64,000 nt of DNA from Eublepharis macularius. Its lineage: Eukaryota > Chordata > Lepidosauria > Squamata > Eublepharidae. The notes below the pieces were generated by a model, which searched no databases, had not been told where the DNA came from, and worked only from the letters and a program-made list of their open reading frames with translations. Position numbers and translations under genes: made by a program. The stretch lies in assembly GCF_028583425.1 (NCBI RefSeq), contig NC_072801.1, forward strand, positions 58,853,766 through 58,917,765, in the 5' to 3' direction. Position 1 is the stretch's first letter. Each line of letters starts with the position of its first letter. Shown piece by piece: positions 48,831 through 60,696 of the stretch.

Positions 48831-49773
48831 AGTTGAGAATCACCTCACCGAGGAATATTTTGTATGGAACTCTAATTGTCATTGGTATTAAATGATGAAA
48901 GTACTAATAAGTGGGATGGACAACAGTTTATATCTCAAATGAGAGGAATGGAACTGAAGCCTGAACTTGTGGAAGCCACAGCAGAACCCTCTGATCTGAA
49001 TGACCCATTCGCTACTCTTAGGGCGGGAGGGCTAGCTCTAGTTACTGAATACTGAATGTAAAGAATCTGCTCAGATGTGTCTGTGACTTCATCTATTCCT
49101 TTGAGGTGTTCAGAACAGATGCTGCGTGTGAGGTTTTCTCAGATCTACCTCATGTGGACTCTTGGCCAAGTTCCCCAGAATCGGACCTGGGACCCAAAAT
49201 GTCATTTTGGAGGGGGCCAGTGGCTTCCTCTAGGGAAGGATGAGGAAAGGCTTGTAAAAATAAATGATCCTTGGCAACCCAGGGGCAGGAGTGTGGGTCT
49301 TTGTGGACAAACAGAGATGTGCAGTGATGCGGGCAGGTTCCAGAACCGGAACCCTTTTCAAAACCATCACTTTGGTGAAAACTGGTCGCTTGGAGTTCTG
49401 GGGAGTTAACAGGCTGGTAAGGGAGCAGAAGGTATATGAGGGGCATCTTGGAGCTGTGGGGGTGGTCAAAAGGGGGTATTAGGAAGGGGTTGACTGCTGT
49501 GGAGGTTGATCTCTGTTGAAGCTGGGATTAGGGAAGAAGGCATTTTGGAGCTATGATTTCCTAGCAGGGTTGAGCCCCTGCCCCAATTGAATAGTTTGTA
49601 GATAGATTGCGGTCACGGTAAGGGACAGACAGGGATGCTGAGGGGGGAGGAATATCTGAGCAGCAGGAGCGGATGAGAGAAGGCCCCGCCCCTGCTGGTT
49701 TGCAGTCTTCCCTCTGATCTCCCTTCTGCCTTTGTGCAGTTCAGGCAGCCAGAGAGGCAGGGACCAGGCCAGG

Positions 49774-52700
49774 ATGCTGCCGCTGGTATGGGGGTTATGG
49801 TGCCTGACTCCTCTGATGCACGGAGAAACTGCATCTGCTGCCTTCCTGCCCTCCAGCATGGAGAGAATCTTCCAGGATTTCAACAGCCTGATGGAGAGAA
49901 ACCGGGTAAGGGGGTTGCATGGGACAAAGAAGGGGTTCAGGTGGGCAGATCAAATCTGCCCCCAAACAGAAGGAATGTTCCAGTGCTGGAGGGGGGGGGC
50001 ATGTTCTAGGGACTGCATTAAGAATCCTCTCAAATAAAGGAGGATTCTTGCAGTAAGGGGTATATCTGGCAAATGAGTGTCACAGCTAACATCTCTTTCT
50101 GCACTTCTCCCCGCCCCCACCCCCCCATATCAGCATATTCAAATTTCTCTCTCCTCCCCACTCCTCAACCTGTTTTACCGCACAGCACACACATCTGTAT
50201 TTTGGTGCAGATGCAGTTCTTATCATTGCTCTGGTAATAGATATGAGCATATTCTAGTGCTGTTTTAGGAGTTCAAAACAGAACTAGTTCTGTATCTTTC
50301 AGGAGAGAAGGTTTGATTGTCAGCTGTTCACTCATCTCTCATCTTCAAGAATCCTTGTTTTGGATGCAAAAGTAGGCTTTTCGAGGCTGTAAAATTCTAG
50401 ATTTGAGGGCACCCTTCCCCCCGATGTCCATAATTAGATTGGAGTGATGAAATTGCATAAACTTGGCAAATAATTTCTTGCAAGTCTTTGGGGCGTGGCA
50501 TTTGTTTTTTCAAATTTTAACTTGCACCTGTAGCCTTTATTCGATGGGGCATGACACACTCCAAAAATTACACCGACTGTACAAGTTGTATAACCAACCT
50601 TGCTTCTCACAAGACATCCTGGGAAGGGTTATTGCTTGGCAGTGCTGAGAATTCGTTCAGTTGTTCTAAGGCCAGATATTCTATGACAAGCTCTAAGATC
50701 AACTGAAGGTGCTCTCAGAAATTCACTATCATGTTCGGACTGCAGAATTACATGTAGAGGCATCCTCAGTGGCTGCTCCACAAATGTGTATTATTCTTAA
50801 TCTTTTTTTAAAAAAAATTAGACCTGCAAACTTTAGTGGATGAATCAACTAAAAAGTTTTTGATCATGTAAAAGGGGGATACTGATTAATCTGTCAACAC
50901 ATTTAAAGAGTTAACTATTTGAAATAGAAGCACTATGAAAGAGCAGATGACTTAGAATGGGGATTCCATTGGCACTCTTTTGCAGGAGGGAATGCTTTTT
51001 CTAAAGTGGTACCTGCTGTCACATGTACATGCACTATCTAAAAAAGAAAGTATCCTTTTCCCCTTAAAAACTATTGTTTTATTAATATGCAAATGTAATT
51101 ACTCAGAATGTGTATGATTAATCCTGTAACTCCCTTTCCCATTTATGAAATATCCATCTCCTGGAGACTTACAAGAATCCAAAGGTACATCTTTCATTGT
51201 CCCATGTTCTTTTTAATAGATGGCATAAAACACAACAAAATATACAGGTCAGTTACACAAACTCATGGTTTATTGGTAAAAGAACTACAAATTCTGAGCA
51301 TGCAATACTGGGAGGAAAGGTGCATAGACACAGAAATACCTAAAAAATTATTCTTGGCCAGAAGGAAAGAAAAGGTAATATGGAATGTGCCATGTGGCTG
51401 ATGTTGATGCCATTTTGATGCCCAGCCATGTGATGTTCTAGAAACACCATTCCAGGAGGTCCCTGCAGGAAACAGAAGACTGGAATAGATGATCTCTGAT
51501 GTCTGGTCTGATTGGTCAGAGCTTTTTTTAGGAGGAGGATGTTTCCATCTTTGTTGCTATTTGTTGCTAATAGGGAGCATTGGGGAAAGAGCAGTTTGAT
51601 GGTACGGTGGACATCAGCAAGCTACCTTCAAACTACCACAATGAGGAGGAAAAGCAGCGGAAAATGGGAAACGCCACGGTGTATAGCCACCATGTAATCA
51701 ACAAGGTGAGTGAGCAATTGAAAAAACTGGAGTGCATTAGTGCAGTAGGTGTAAAGCTGCCTTGTACTGAATCCGAGCATTGGCCGCCCAGAATCATCCA
51801 CTCTGGTTGGCAATGGCTCCCCAGGATCTCAGGCAGACAAATGTCCTACCATCTGCTTCTTGTGATCTTCTTGAGATCTTTCATTAGCAAGCCAAGTGGT
51901 GGGCTAGGTCAGAGAGGGAGGCAGACCCATGCCAGGGCCACACATGCCCCAGGAAGACAGTCTCTTCTTTATAGGCAGGCCTCGAACATGATGTTGGCTG
52001 CATGTGACTTCAGGCATGCCTGTGTTCACATGGCATCAGAGGCACACAGCTGACCTGGACACTCAGCAGCCCCAGAGCGCCAGATGAAAAGCATCTGTGG
52101 GCTGTCAGTGGCCCATGGGCTGTAGTTTGGATGTCCCTGCTTTAATGCTTCAATTGAATAAGGGAAAAACCATTTTGTGGGTGAATAAAATCTAGATTCT
52201 TCTTCCTGAATAATGCACTTTGAAGAGTAACATACACTATACGACAGACACAGATGGGGCTGAAATGTGTTTTGACAGTTTTGCCTGCATCGAGGCACCT
52301 TTTAAGCCTTGTTTGAATTTGGGACTGTTTAGTTTGTAGTTCCTGCTTCACAAACTGATTGTATTTGGAATGTTACTATTGTCTTGATAGTTTTACTTAA
52401 TGACTGATAGATGTTAATGTTTATATTATTAAACATATTATATTATTATATATATTATATTAAAAAGTATACAGTACACACATTTAATCTAATCCGTGAT
52501 TAAATCAACTTTTCTACTGTCTAGGGGGAGTTATATATATTAAAAGCCCTATATAGCTTGGGGCCTGCATACTTTAAGGACTGCCTTATGAACCTACCCG
52601 TCCATTCTTGTCATCTTTGGAGGCCCTACTTCGGGTGCCCCCCCCCTTCTGAAGCTAGACAGGCGGCAACCCGAGGAAGGGCCTTCTGGGTTGTGGCATC

Positions 52701-55700
52701 GAAACTTTGGAACTTCCTCCCCAGGAAGATTTGTCTATCTCCCTCAATCATTGTCTTCTATCCGTGGGTAAAAACGTTTTGTTTTGTTTGGCACACCAAT
52801 GACTGTTACTGGCCCTCTTCCCTGGGTTTTGGAGTTGTGTGTTTATATGATTTTATAAATTATTTTGAATGCTGTTTTAATGTTCAAATATTTTAATCTT
52901 TGGTATTCACCACCTTGGGGATCCTATTTGGGTGGAAAGGCGCCATGGAAATGGTTTAAATAAATACATATGTATATGTTAGAGCCAGTTTGGTGTAGTG
53001 GTTAAGAGCGCAGGACTCTAATCTGGAGAGCTGGGTTTGATTCCCCACTCCTCCACTTGAAGCCAGCTGGGTGACCTTGGGTGAGTCACAGCTTCTAGAA
53101 GCTCCCTCAGCCCCACCCACCTCACAGAGTGTTTGTTGTGGGCAGGGGTCATTTGGTAGAAAAAGAGCAGGAGGAACTCATTAGCATATGTCACACCCCT
53201 TGCCATCACTGGAAGTGTGTCATTAGCATAACTGATTTGCTTATGCCACACCCCTTGACATCGCCTATCATGGCTGTTTTTGGACCCAATCCTGGCCATT
53301 CACGGCCAAAATTGGGCCCAAAATGGCAAAAAGGGGCTGAAAATGGCCAAAAAGGGGACCAAAATGGTCAGGATCAGGCCACTGCTGAGTGGGAGACTGA
53401 TCCACCACCCATCAGAGGCCCGATCCAGGCTGTTTCGGCCCCAATCCAGGCTGAAACGGGCCCAAAATGGCCGAGAGTCAGGTGGGTGGGGCTACCTGAC
53501 ATTTGACCTCTTTGGGGAACTGCCGGAACTGCGTTCCTGCGCGTTCCCCCTTGAAATGAGCCCTGGTTATAGGGATAATAATGATATACTTTGTAAACCG
53601 CTCTGAGTGGGCATTAAGTTGTCCTGAAGGGCGGTATATAAATCAAATGTTGTTGTTGTTATCTATTTCCACACCATCATTCATGACAATAATCCATCTG
53701 CCTGTCCTTCTTACTCTTCAACCAACCCCTCGGCAACACATTCTTTAAGCATTATGGAAATGCCCAGGCAGCCGTTTGATAGACATATAAAGTCTCATCT
53801 CCTTGATTGAGGCTCCACACTGCGCCCTCAAATCCATACCTCACATGGGTGCCTTGAACCGCTTAGGAAGAAACTGCCATTGGACTCTAGAGAGGTACAG
53901 CCATAGTGTAAACCCATAAAGAGAACTCACTTTTCGGGAATCCAAATGAAATGTTCCTGTAGTGATACAGAGCCTTAGCCATGAGGGAGAGCTTTCCCCA
54001 ACAGCCACACTGCTGCTCAAATGTTTTAATTGGAACTGAAAGCCTGAATGTTAATTCTTAAGCCCATTCTTCTGTCAATGCCTGCAGGTGACTAATAACC
54101 ATACAGGTGAGATGATCTTTTCAGAGAAAGTGGTGACTTCTATTGAAGAGGAAGACACCCACCCAGAGAAGAAGGAGGTTAGTACACACCAACCAATTTT
54201 AGGATGTTTGTGACCTGATTTGGCTGTGTGAGAGGAAGAAGGGAGAGTCTGTAGACTGGCTGGTAGAATTGTTTTGCACACATTTTCAAGGGCCAAGCTG
54301 GAATGCTAACCCATGAAGCCCTCCTTCCCTGCCATTTTAGGAGGCTTGTGGGGCCAGTGTTCTCAGATGCATCTCCCAAACCTCCCGGGAACAGTGCAAG
54401 GACATGTTCACCTCATTTAGGAATAGAACATGAAGCGGAGCCTTAAGCAAGAACATCAGCCCAGATGAGCTGCAGGCTGGACAAGGTGTTCCTAATGTGT
54501 CATGAGACATATCCCAGGATAAACAGCTGCTACAGGCACATGGTGCCTGTGGGCGCCATGGTGCCTGCCAATACCTTTCCTGGCACCTGCCAAGTATTTT
54601 TAGGAAGTGGGCAGGGCCTTGTGGGGCTTTTGCCAAGCAAAGCTTCTGATTTACCATTGGAGATTTGATTGGCTGTGAAGATTTTTTAAAAAGATTTTAA
54701 ACATGTTTAAAAGGATCTTCACTTTATGACTGAAGGCAGCCATTTTGTGGCAGGCTCCCCTTCTGTGGCAGCCATTTTATGCCTGCACCGACCACATTGT
54801 GTAGTATTTCCAAAACTGCCTGCAGGAAAGCTTGGAGACTCCTGTACTAGACTGTTGGTTCTTCCCAGAGGATCCAGGGGGATTCTGTGTTTCTCTTGCA
54901 CTCCACCCAATAGATATTGTTCTCCTCTTCCCCCACAGGAGATTCTTGACAACATAAGAAAATTTATCCTGAAGCGTGTGATCCAAAATCCTATTTCCCG
55001 CAGTGCCCAGGCAGAAGTCCCCCAGAGAAACTTTAAAGCAGTATAAAGGCAACACTATTCCATTGTCATCCTCCCCAGCATCATGGAGGCAGTGGTATAA
55101 CTTGATGTGGATAAGTGGGGCAGCTGCCTCTGGCCCACCTGACAGGGTCACAGGTGCTGATCTCTTGAAGAAGCCCTGGAAGTACCATGGCACAGCCAGC
55201 TCATCCAAATGTCAATGTGGGTACACTGTCAGTTACATTGGACATGGCCATCATCATGGGACCAACCCACCAAAAGGAAGCAGTTAATGAAACTTGCTTA
55301 CCAGATAGTTACTCTCCAGATAGTCAGAGGCAGTAAACAGAGCCATTTAGCTATTGTGGCTGGCAGCTTTTGTTAGACCTGTCCTCTATGTCTAATCCTG
55401 TTAAAAACAATAAAAAAGAACTGAAGAGCTTCATTGTCTCCCCTCATCTCAAACCCCATGACTCCTCTTTCCTTCTCCCAGATTTACTCATCCTTTATTC
55501 TAACTATGAGCAGAACCACAAGTGACAAAAGGCACAGATTGGACACTTGTCAGCTTCCCTCAAGTTTTGAAGGGAAATGTAGGCATCCTGGTCTTGCAGC
55601 TTGGCTCTCTGACTGCTGTCCAATGGACTTTTCAACTGTCACTTGTCCAACATTCCGCCAAGCTGCCTACATTTCCCATCAAAACTTGAGGGAAGCTGAC

Positions 55701-56217
55701 AAGTGTCCAATCTGTGCCTTTTGTCACTTGTGGTTCTGCTCTATGACACACATCCCCAATCCCAGAAAACCAGGAATCCAGATCTTAGACCATTCTCTTC
55801 TCCCAGCTCTGAGCATAAGTTTTTCTGTGATTCACACAGGTCACTGAGGTAATATTATTTTTTTGGTCCATGTCTTTCCAGGTTCCTAAGCCAGTGACTA
55901 GTCAGAAAGAAACAGATCTTGAGGCAGACAGGGAGATTGATGGAGTCAGGTTCTTCACAGAGAGTCCTCCCCAGCCTAGGCCTAGGCTGACCTTTCTGAT
56001 CTTCCGCTTCCCCCACCGCCACAAGAGCAAGCAGATGTCTGAAGGCAGCTCGGTCAAAGAAGAGCCCGTCAGCGATAGGAAACACAGGCTGCTGGCCATT
56101 CGGAACGGCCTTTTAACAGCCCCTCGCCCCATCAAAAAGAAAGTTCTCCCTGTCCCCCCTCAGCCCAAGTTCAGCCCACAAAAGCGTCACTTCTTTATCT
56201 TCCTGCAGAAAATATAA
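49774..56217 (+). CDS. DKKL1: DKKL1 (soggy), short secreted form, four coding exons
   Basis: Secreted relative of Dickkopf-3; in mammals DKKL1 is expressed mainly in spermatocytes and found on the acrosome. Exons: 49774-49905, 51574-51705, 54088-54177, 55882-56217; every junction is phase 0; 229 residues (human 242). Residues 1-20 form a signal peptide (MLPLVWGLWCLTPLMHG). The soggy region includes SKLPSNYHNEEEK, GNATVYSHHVINK and TNNHTGEMIFSEKVVTSI, shared with DKKL1 and DKK3. The last exon matches the mammalian DKKL1 C-terminus: VPK start, LTFLIFRFPHR, SDRKHRLLAIRNGL and FSPQKRHFFIFL. AATAAA follows at 56356. The acceptor at 49739 just before the ATG suggests an upstream leader exon. The divergent neighbour is TEAD2, as in human. 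Exon 3 can also splice in phase to cysteine-rich exons downstream. Confidence 0.88.
49906..51573 (+). other. Intron 1 of the DKKL1/DKK3-like gene
   Basis: No recognised repeat or coding exon apart from A+T-rich stretches around 50.75-51.1 kb. Confidence 0.5.
52520..52975 (+). mobile_element. L2-like LINE 3' end
   Basis: Coding remnant KALYSLGPAYFKDCL, then FGCPPPSEAR, RGRAFWVVASKLWNFLP. Tail CACCTTGGGGATCCTATTTG and GTTTAAATAAATA. Confidence 0.65.
52981..53660 (+). mobile_element. tRNA-derived SINE split by a hAT MITE
   Basis: Halves 52981-53142 and 53566-53660 join at the MITE target site. A box TGGTGTAGTGGTTAAG, B box GGTTTGATTCCCC, tail TTGTAAACCGCTCTGAGTGG. Confidence 0.8.
53143..53565 (+). 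mobile_element. hAT-type MITE, family 1, nested in a SINE
   Basis: Begins CAGGGGTCATTTGG and ends GAAATGAGCCCTG. Flanks GTTGTGGG (53135-53142) and GTTATAGG (53566-53573) agree at 6 of 8. Its octamer is changed to ATTTGCTT. Confidence 0.75.
54535..54847 (-). mobile_element. hAT-type MITE, family 3, reverse
   Basis: The reverse complement reads CAGGAGTCTCCAAGC, then GGAAATACTACACAATGTGG, AAAATGGCTGCCACA and GCAAAAGCCCCACAAGG, as in the copies at 13179 and 61717. Confidence 0.5.
54939..55046 (+). CDS. Candidate extra terminal exon of the DKKL1/DKK3-like locus
   Basis: A strong acceptor (ttctcctcttcccccacag) is followed by 35 open codons and a stop, in the phase-0 register of exon 3. The peptide begins EILDNIRKFILKRVIQ and is basic and possibly helical. 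AATAAA follows at 55409-55414. No family resemblance is recognised and no internal donor is good, so if used it would be a terminal exon. It may be a cryptic site. Confidence 0.35.
   Translation, partial: EILDNIRKFILKRVIQNPISRSAQAEVPQRNFKAV
55409..55414 (+). terminator. AATAAA after the candidate exon at 54939
   Basis: Polyadenylation hexamer 363 bases after the stop of the 54939 exon and upstream of the DKKL1 last exon. Confidence 0.3.
55510..55739. mobile_element. Fold-back MITE with 75-bp inverted repeats
   Basis: Arms 55510-55584 and 55665-55739 are inverted copies with one difference noticed, beginning GCAGAACCACAAGTGACAAA. The spacer is 80 bp. Flanked by CTATGA on both sides (55504-55509, 55741-55746). 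It lies 143 bp upstream of the DKKL1 last exon. Confidence 0.8.
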
Positions 56218-56355
56218 GCCCCAGGGGCGGGGCGGGGGAGGGAAAGGAGGCTTGACATGTTTGGGCCAGGGAGAATTCTTCTGGTTTCCTAGATATTTCC
56301 TGTTATGTTACAGGGCGATTCTACAAAAAGGGGACATAGTTTCTCTCCATCTTGA

Positions 56356-56361
56356 AATAAA
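56356..56361 (+). terminator. DKKL1 polyadenylation signal
   Basis: AATAAA 139 bases after the DKKL1-type stop codon. It would end the short form before the cysteine-rich exons. Confidence 0.65.
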
Positions 56362-56464
56362 AGTCATTCCTTTGGAAAACAAAACTTTGAAGAGGAAGGA
56401 TGTGCAATATTTTTTTTTAGTGGATTGAAGCAATAAGGATACTACTTGTTTTCAGTATATTACA

Positions 56465-56670
56465 GGCAGGTCATGGCTCATTGGTAGCCTCCTTGCTTTG
56501 CATGTAGAAGGGCCCAGGTTCACCTTCTGGTATCTCTAGTTGAAAGAGAGTAGGTAGTAGGTGAAAGACCCCAAGACTCTGGAGAACTGCTGCCAGTCAG
56601 AACAGACAATACTGGCCTAGATAAACAAATTGTCTGACTCACTTGAGGGTGGTTTCCTGCCTGCATATGA
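56465..56670 (+). mobile_element. tRNA-derived SINE (TTTGCATGTAGAAGG type)
   Basis: CATGGCTCATTGGTAGCC, GCTTTGCATGTAGAAGG, B-box-like CAGGTTCACCTTC, CTGCTGCCAGTCAGAACAGA and TTGTCTGACTCACT. Confidence 0.65.
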
Positions 56671-58930
56671 AACACCCATAGACCCATTCTACACGTGCAG
56701 AAGAATGAGATGGGAATGAAGCGGATGACTTCTGAGGTGACAGCATGGAGTTGTACCCCTTCAGAGTGCCAATGCAGCGCATGTGTAAATGCTCCCCTTT
56801 TTTAAAAAATCCTTATATTGATTGAGAGTTATGTAATGAGTGGGCCACTGCAGGAGAAAGTTCTGGAATGGAAGAGTCAAATTGCAGTTGGTTCTAGTTG
56901 AGCTGACACTCATCTCTGATGCCTCCAGGTGAAATGGCTGCTGAATTTTGCAGTTTTGTTTTTACAATTTACAGAGCTGGACAGAGCAATGCAGGACCCT
57001 GATGTGCCCTTCTTTTTTCTTTGCTGAAAATCTAACCCCTCCCCCAGACACCTCTTCTTGGTTTCTGAGATTTCACCTGTGTTTAACAGCCTTTTGAGAC
57101 TAAGGATGATTTTAATGTTAGAAACTTACTTTTTAAGCAGCTGAACTGATACTAGGCCCACTTTTCCTGCATTTCCAACTTACCTACATGGAAATGTTTT
57201 CCTTTTGGAAAAGCAAAATGCTGCTCTAAGTTGTTACCATATTCAGGAGGAGGCGACACAACAGTCTGTGCTCACCTTTTGAATATATTTTTGGTAGGGG
57301 TAGCCTATGTTGAAAAACTGCTGTGAAGACCTGCAGCGGAGGGCACTATGGGTCTCCTATTGGGATCTGGATGTAAACAAAGGTGTGCTAGAAGTAATTG
57401 AGGACTGTCAACATCAGGAAGAGAAGAAGCCAGAAACATCCCCAAAGAGGGTGAACGCTCCTTGGTTCAATGTGTGTTTCTAGAGGCAGCTTGGCAGAGC
57501 AATGGGAACAAGCCCAAACAATAAGGTTTCACGCTGTGCCAGCTTGAAGCAAAGAACTTATGTGTGTAGGTGGGACACAGGCAGTCTTATGCTGCATACA
57601 CATGGCAACAATTTTTCATGTCCCTTCTGTTGCTGCTGTGAATGCAGAGACATTTGCAGTGGCAACCAAGTATTCACACAATAGCTTTCATTGCACTTTT
57701 CTTGCCCCTCCAACCACCAACAAAAGGCCTTTTTCTGTTTTTTTTAATGAATCAGTAACTGACATATCACCATAGCATTAAGGTACTGATATCTGTCATG
57801 TACTGATTTTAAGCTATCATGATCTGTCCATTACCTTAAAAAAAAAAAACAGAAATAGTCCCTGGGGGTGGTGAGGAGTAAGAATGGAGGCCACAAAGGA
57901 CTGGGATGAGAAAACTTGTACTGATGTGGCTGGGATCAACAAAAATGTACTCTTCCCCATCCTCACAACATGGAATCCACACAGCATGGAAAGGTGCTTT
58001 GACTGTGTCTTTTTCAGAAGGTCGTACCAAACCAGGTTTGGAAAAGACCAGCGCAGTGTGTGTGTGGGGGGGGGGGAGGGGGGAATAGACAATTGGGAGA
58101 CAATGTTGTGTGGATGCTCCAACCTCCTTCACTCTGATTTCAACATAAAACTGAAGCAAAACTGGAATAGCAGCTGAGCACCAACATCATGATAGGCAAT
58201 AGCATTCACTGAAAAAGACGTAAGCCTGTGACGAGGTAAGAATTGTTTTCAGTTGTATGGCTATTGTACGGGTCATGGCTTAAAAGTTCCCTGGGGCAAG
58301 GCTCAAGACCATGTACCTCTAAATTCATACTGGATGCTAAGATGACCATTTAGGTATGGAGGGCTGCTGAGCTCATCGCAGGTACTATAAGTGAATCTTA
58401 AATCATTTGAACTGAATCAGCAAAAACAGTTGATGATATGCATGAGAAGATGAAGCAACATCTCTTTTGCTTTCTGCTTACAATATTCTGGTTACCATTT
58501 GTGTGCTGAGTGCCCTGTTCACATGGGTGGGGCTTGGGATGAATGACTCAGAGATACTTATTTCAGTTCCTCATTTTGCAATTGCTGTATTAATTCAATC
58601 CACTGAAGTGAAATCTGATTCTGATTCATGTTTGTTTGCTTCCTAAATTTGCTACTAAGAAAATGTTAGGACACACTGGTTGTACTTAGAACGGTTATGC
58701 GCAAAATAGGCATTGCAATTTCCCAGGATTCTTTTCTTTTTGATTGGTAATTTAGGGCCAAAGTAGACGTTACGGTGGCCATGGGTTTGACCTGTGGCTG
58801 TTACTGCCATTTTAGGGAAGAATTTGACCATTGAAAATATGCTGTGAGGACTTGATCCTAATTGGGCCCATGGTGAGGGGGACCCAGGTGATCTTGTCCC
58901 CACCCCATCCACACCTTTTCAGGTACCAAA
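56671..58930. other. Spacer between the DKKL1 last exon and the LINE
   Basis: No coding exon or repeat family recognised apart from homopolymer runs near 57837 (A) and 58066 (G). Confidence 0.45.
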
Positions 58931-59281
58931 ACTGCCCATGTTCAAAGACTCCAACAGAATTTAACAGATGATACTCTAGAGACATCTAAAGATTTGCCTG
59001 TTTGGGATCCAGTTCACCAAACAAATTTAAATTGTCTATTGACTGTTTAAAGGCTGGTAAGGTGCCTGGGTCAGATTTGGTTCTGGCCTGTCTTTTGAGT
59101 TGACATTTGTTGGTGGTCACATGTAATTGCTGCCTTGTTTACAACAGTTGATAGAACAGGTACCTAACCAGAGGCAGCGGGCCGTGTATAAGAAAGGGGC
59201 AAGAAACAATCCTGCTAATTATCCTATTTGTCTTTTATCTGTCCTGGGTAAATTATATGCTTCCCACCTACACCTTAAACT

Positions 59282-59465
59282 GGGCCGATTCCAGACAGCC
59301 CCCCGCCTCGCGAAACGTCGCGTAGAAAACGCGAAATATCGCGTTTTCTCGTGCGAGTTTTGCGCGACATCGTGCAAAACTCGCGTGAGAAAATGCGATA
59401 TTTCGCGTTTTCTGCACGACGACGCGCGACGTTTCGTGAGGCGGGGGGCCGTCTGGAATTGGCCC
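59282..59465. mobile_element. CpG-rich near-perfect palindromic MITE
   Basis: Ends GGGCCGATTCCAGAC and GTCTGGAATTGGCCC. The arms CGTCGCGTAGAAAACGCGAA and CGCGTTTTCTGCACGACG pair almost to the centre. Inserted in the LINE. No clear target duplication. Confidence 0.75.
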
Positions 59466-59584
59466 TGGATAACTGGATGTGGGCAACTCAGACTTTGGGT
59501 CTGGAGTAGATTGGTTTCAAGAAAGGGGCTTTGCATTGCCCAATGCATTAGTCTGGTCTCATTTGGATGAGAAATATTTGTCAT

Positions 59585-59831
59585 CAGGGCTTTTTTTCAG
59601 CGGGAACATGGTGGAACGGAGTTCCGGAACCTCTTGAAAATGGTCACATGGCTGCTGGCCCCGCCCCCTGATCTCCAGACAGAGGGGAGTTTAGATTGCG
59701 CTCTGTGCCAAGAGCAATCTCAACTCCCCTCTGTCTGGAGATCAGGGGGCGGGGCCACCAGCCATGTAACCATTTTCTCCAAGGGCAACCCACTGAGTTC
59801 CACCACCTCTTTTCGCAGAAAAAAAGCCCTG
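59585..59831 (-). mobile_element. hAT-type MITE, family 2
   Basis: Ends CAGGGCTTTTTTTCAGC and GCAGAAAAAAAGCCCTG. Perfect 8-bp duplication TTTGTCAT at 59577-59584 and 59832-59839. Palindromic core with GATCTCCAGACAGAGGGGAG. Confidence 0.8.
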
Positions 59832-60696
59832 TTTGTCATCAAAAAAAGGGAAAGCTTACATTCATCAATTTACAGGTAGTGTTTAATTCAGTCTCCATAA
59901 TATGCTTACATCAGAAACTCAAAGCCACAACTATATCCCTGAGGCTGCTGTTTCTAATTAAGCAACTTTATAAGTCTTCCTTTTTAAAGTGTGATATAAT
60001 TCCTAAGGCTCTCTAAGTCAGTTACTGTTACCAAGGGGGTATGGCAAGGCTGTGTTTTTGCTCCCTATCTTTTCAAACTTGCTCTATCTGACCTTCCTCA
60101 GAAGTCAGCTTTTACTGACCTTCACGCCCTTTTATATGGCAAGGTCATTGTCTTAATTTGACTTTCTCTAGTTAGTATGTGTTGAACTTTAAAAATGTTT
60201 GCTGACTATTATAAATTTGAATCCTTATATGTCATAGCTATATTGTCTTATCTTAAACTAGAGCGGTCTGTGGCATTTGAACTAAGAACCTAAGGGAAAG
60301 AAGGAAATGGGTGGCTTGGCTTTGTTTTCCTTTCCAGCTGATGATAACATCCTCAGTTAGGAGCAGACTTATGCATAAGATTCCCACACAGGCTGTACAG
60401 GAAGCTTTCTGATTGCAGTCGCCAAAGATATAGTGCGTCTCAACCAATCAGATCATAGGAGGATCATGGCCAATCCTAAGCTCAGGTACGTGGACTCATT
60501 AGCATTAGCAGGTGCTCCATACCTCCTCCCAGGCATCCTGCTCAGCAAAGCACACAACTATGGACCCAATCCAATTTCCTCATTTAAGCCTTGAGGTAAG
60601 GGAGTGGATCTGCTTGAGTTCCAACTATTCCCCAGTAATGAGGGAACTGACCTGCTAGTACAACAGCCTTTACAGCATTCACTTCCTCCCCAACAG

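Larger units (their letters stand above)
39601..49739. other. TEAD2-DKKL1 divergent spacer
   Basis: About 10 kb with no splice-bordered coding exon recognised. Repeats fill much of it: LINE parts at 43.0, 43.96-44.76, 45.3 and 48.2 kb, MITEs at 41.63, 45.80 and 47.15 kb. 40.8-41.6, 42.2-42.9, 46.05-47.1 and 48.9-49.7 kb show nothing recognised beyond short A or T runs. A GC box (CCCCGCCCC) lies at 49683. Confidence 0.5.
58940..60250 (+). mobile_element. Non-LTR retrotransposon reverse-transcriptase fragment
   Basis: Fits the order of a LINE reverse transcriptase: KKGARNNPANYPICLLSVLG (compare NYRPISLLS) near 59190-59250 and TKGVWQGCVFAPYLFKLALS near 60030-60095. Several stops. Interrupted by a palindromic MITE (59282-59465) and a hAT MITE (59585-59831). 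Confidence 0.7.

Noticed and set aside
51580-52053. Open frame extending beyond DKKL1 exon 2
   Set aside because: Only 51574-51705 matches the family; the rest follows a GTGAGT donor and is intron with SINE sequence.
52981-53100. tRNA gene
   Set aside because: A and B boxes are present, but the sequence recurs many times with the same non-tRNA body and tail; it is a SINE head.
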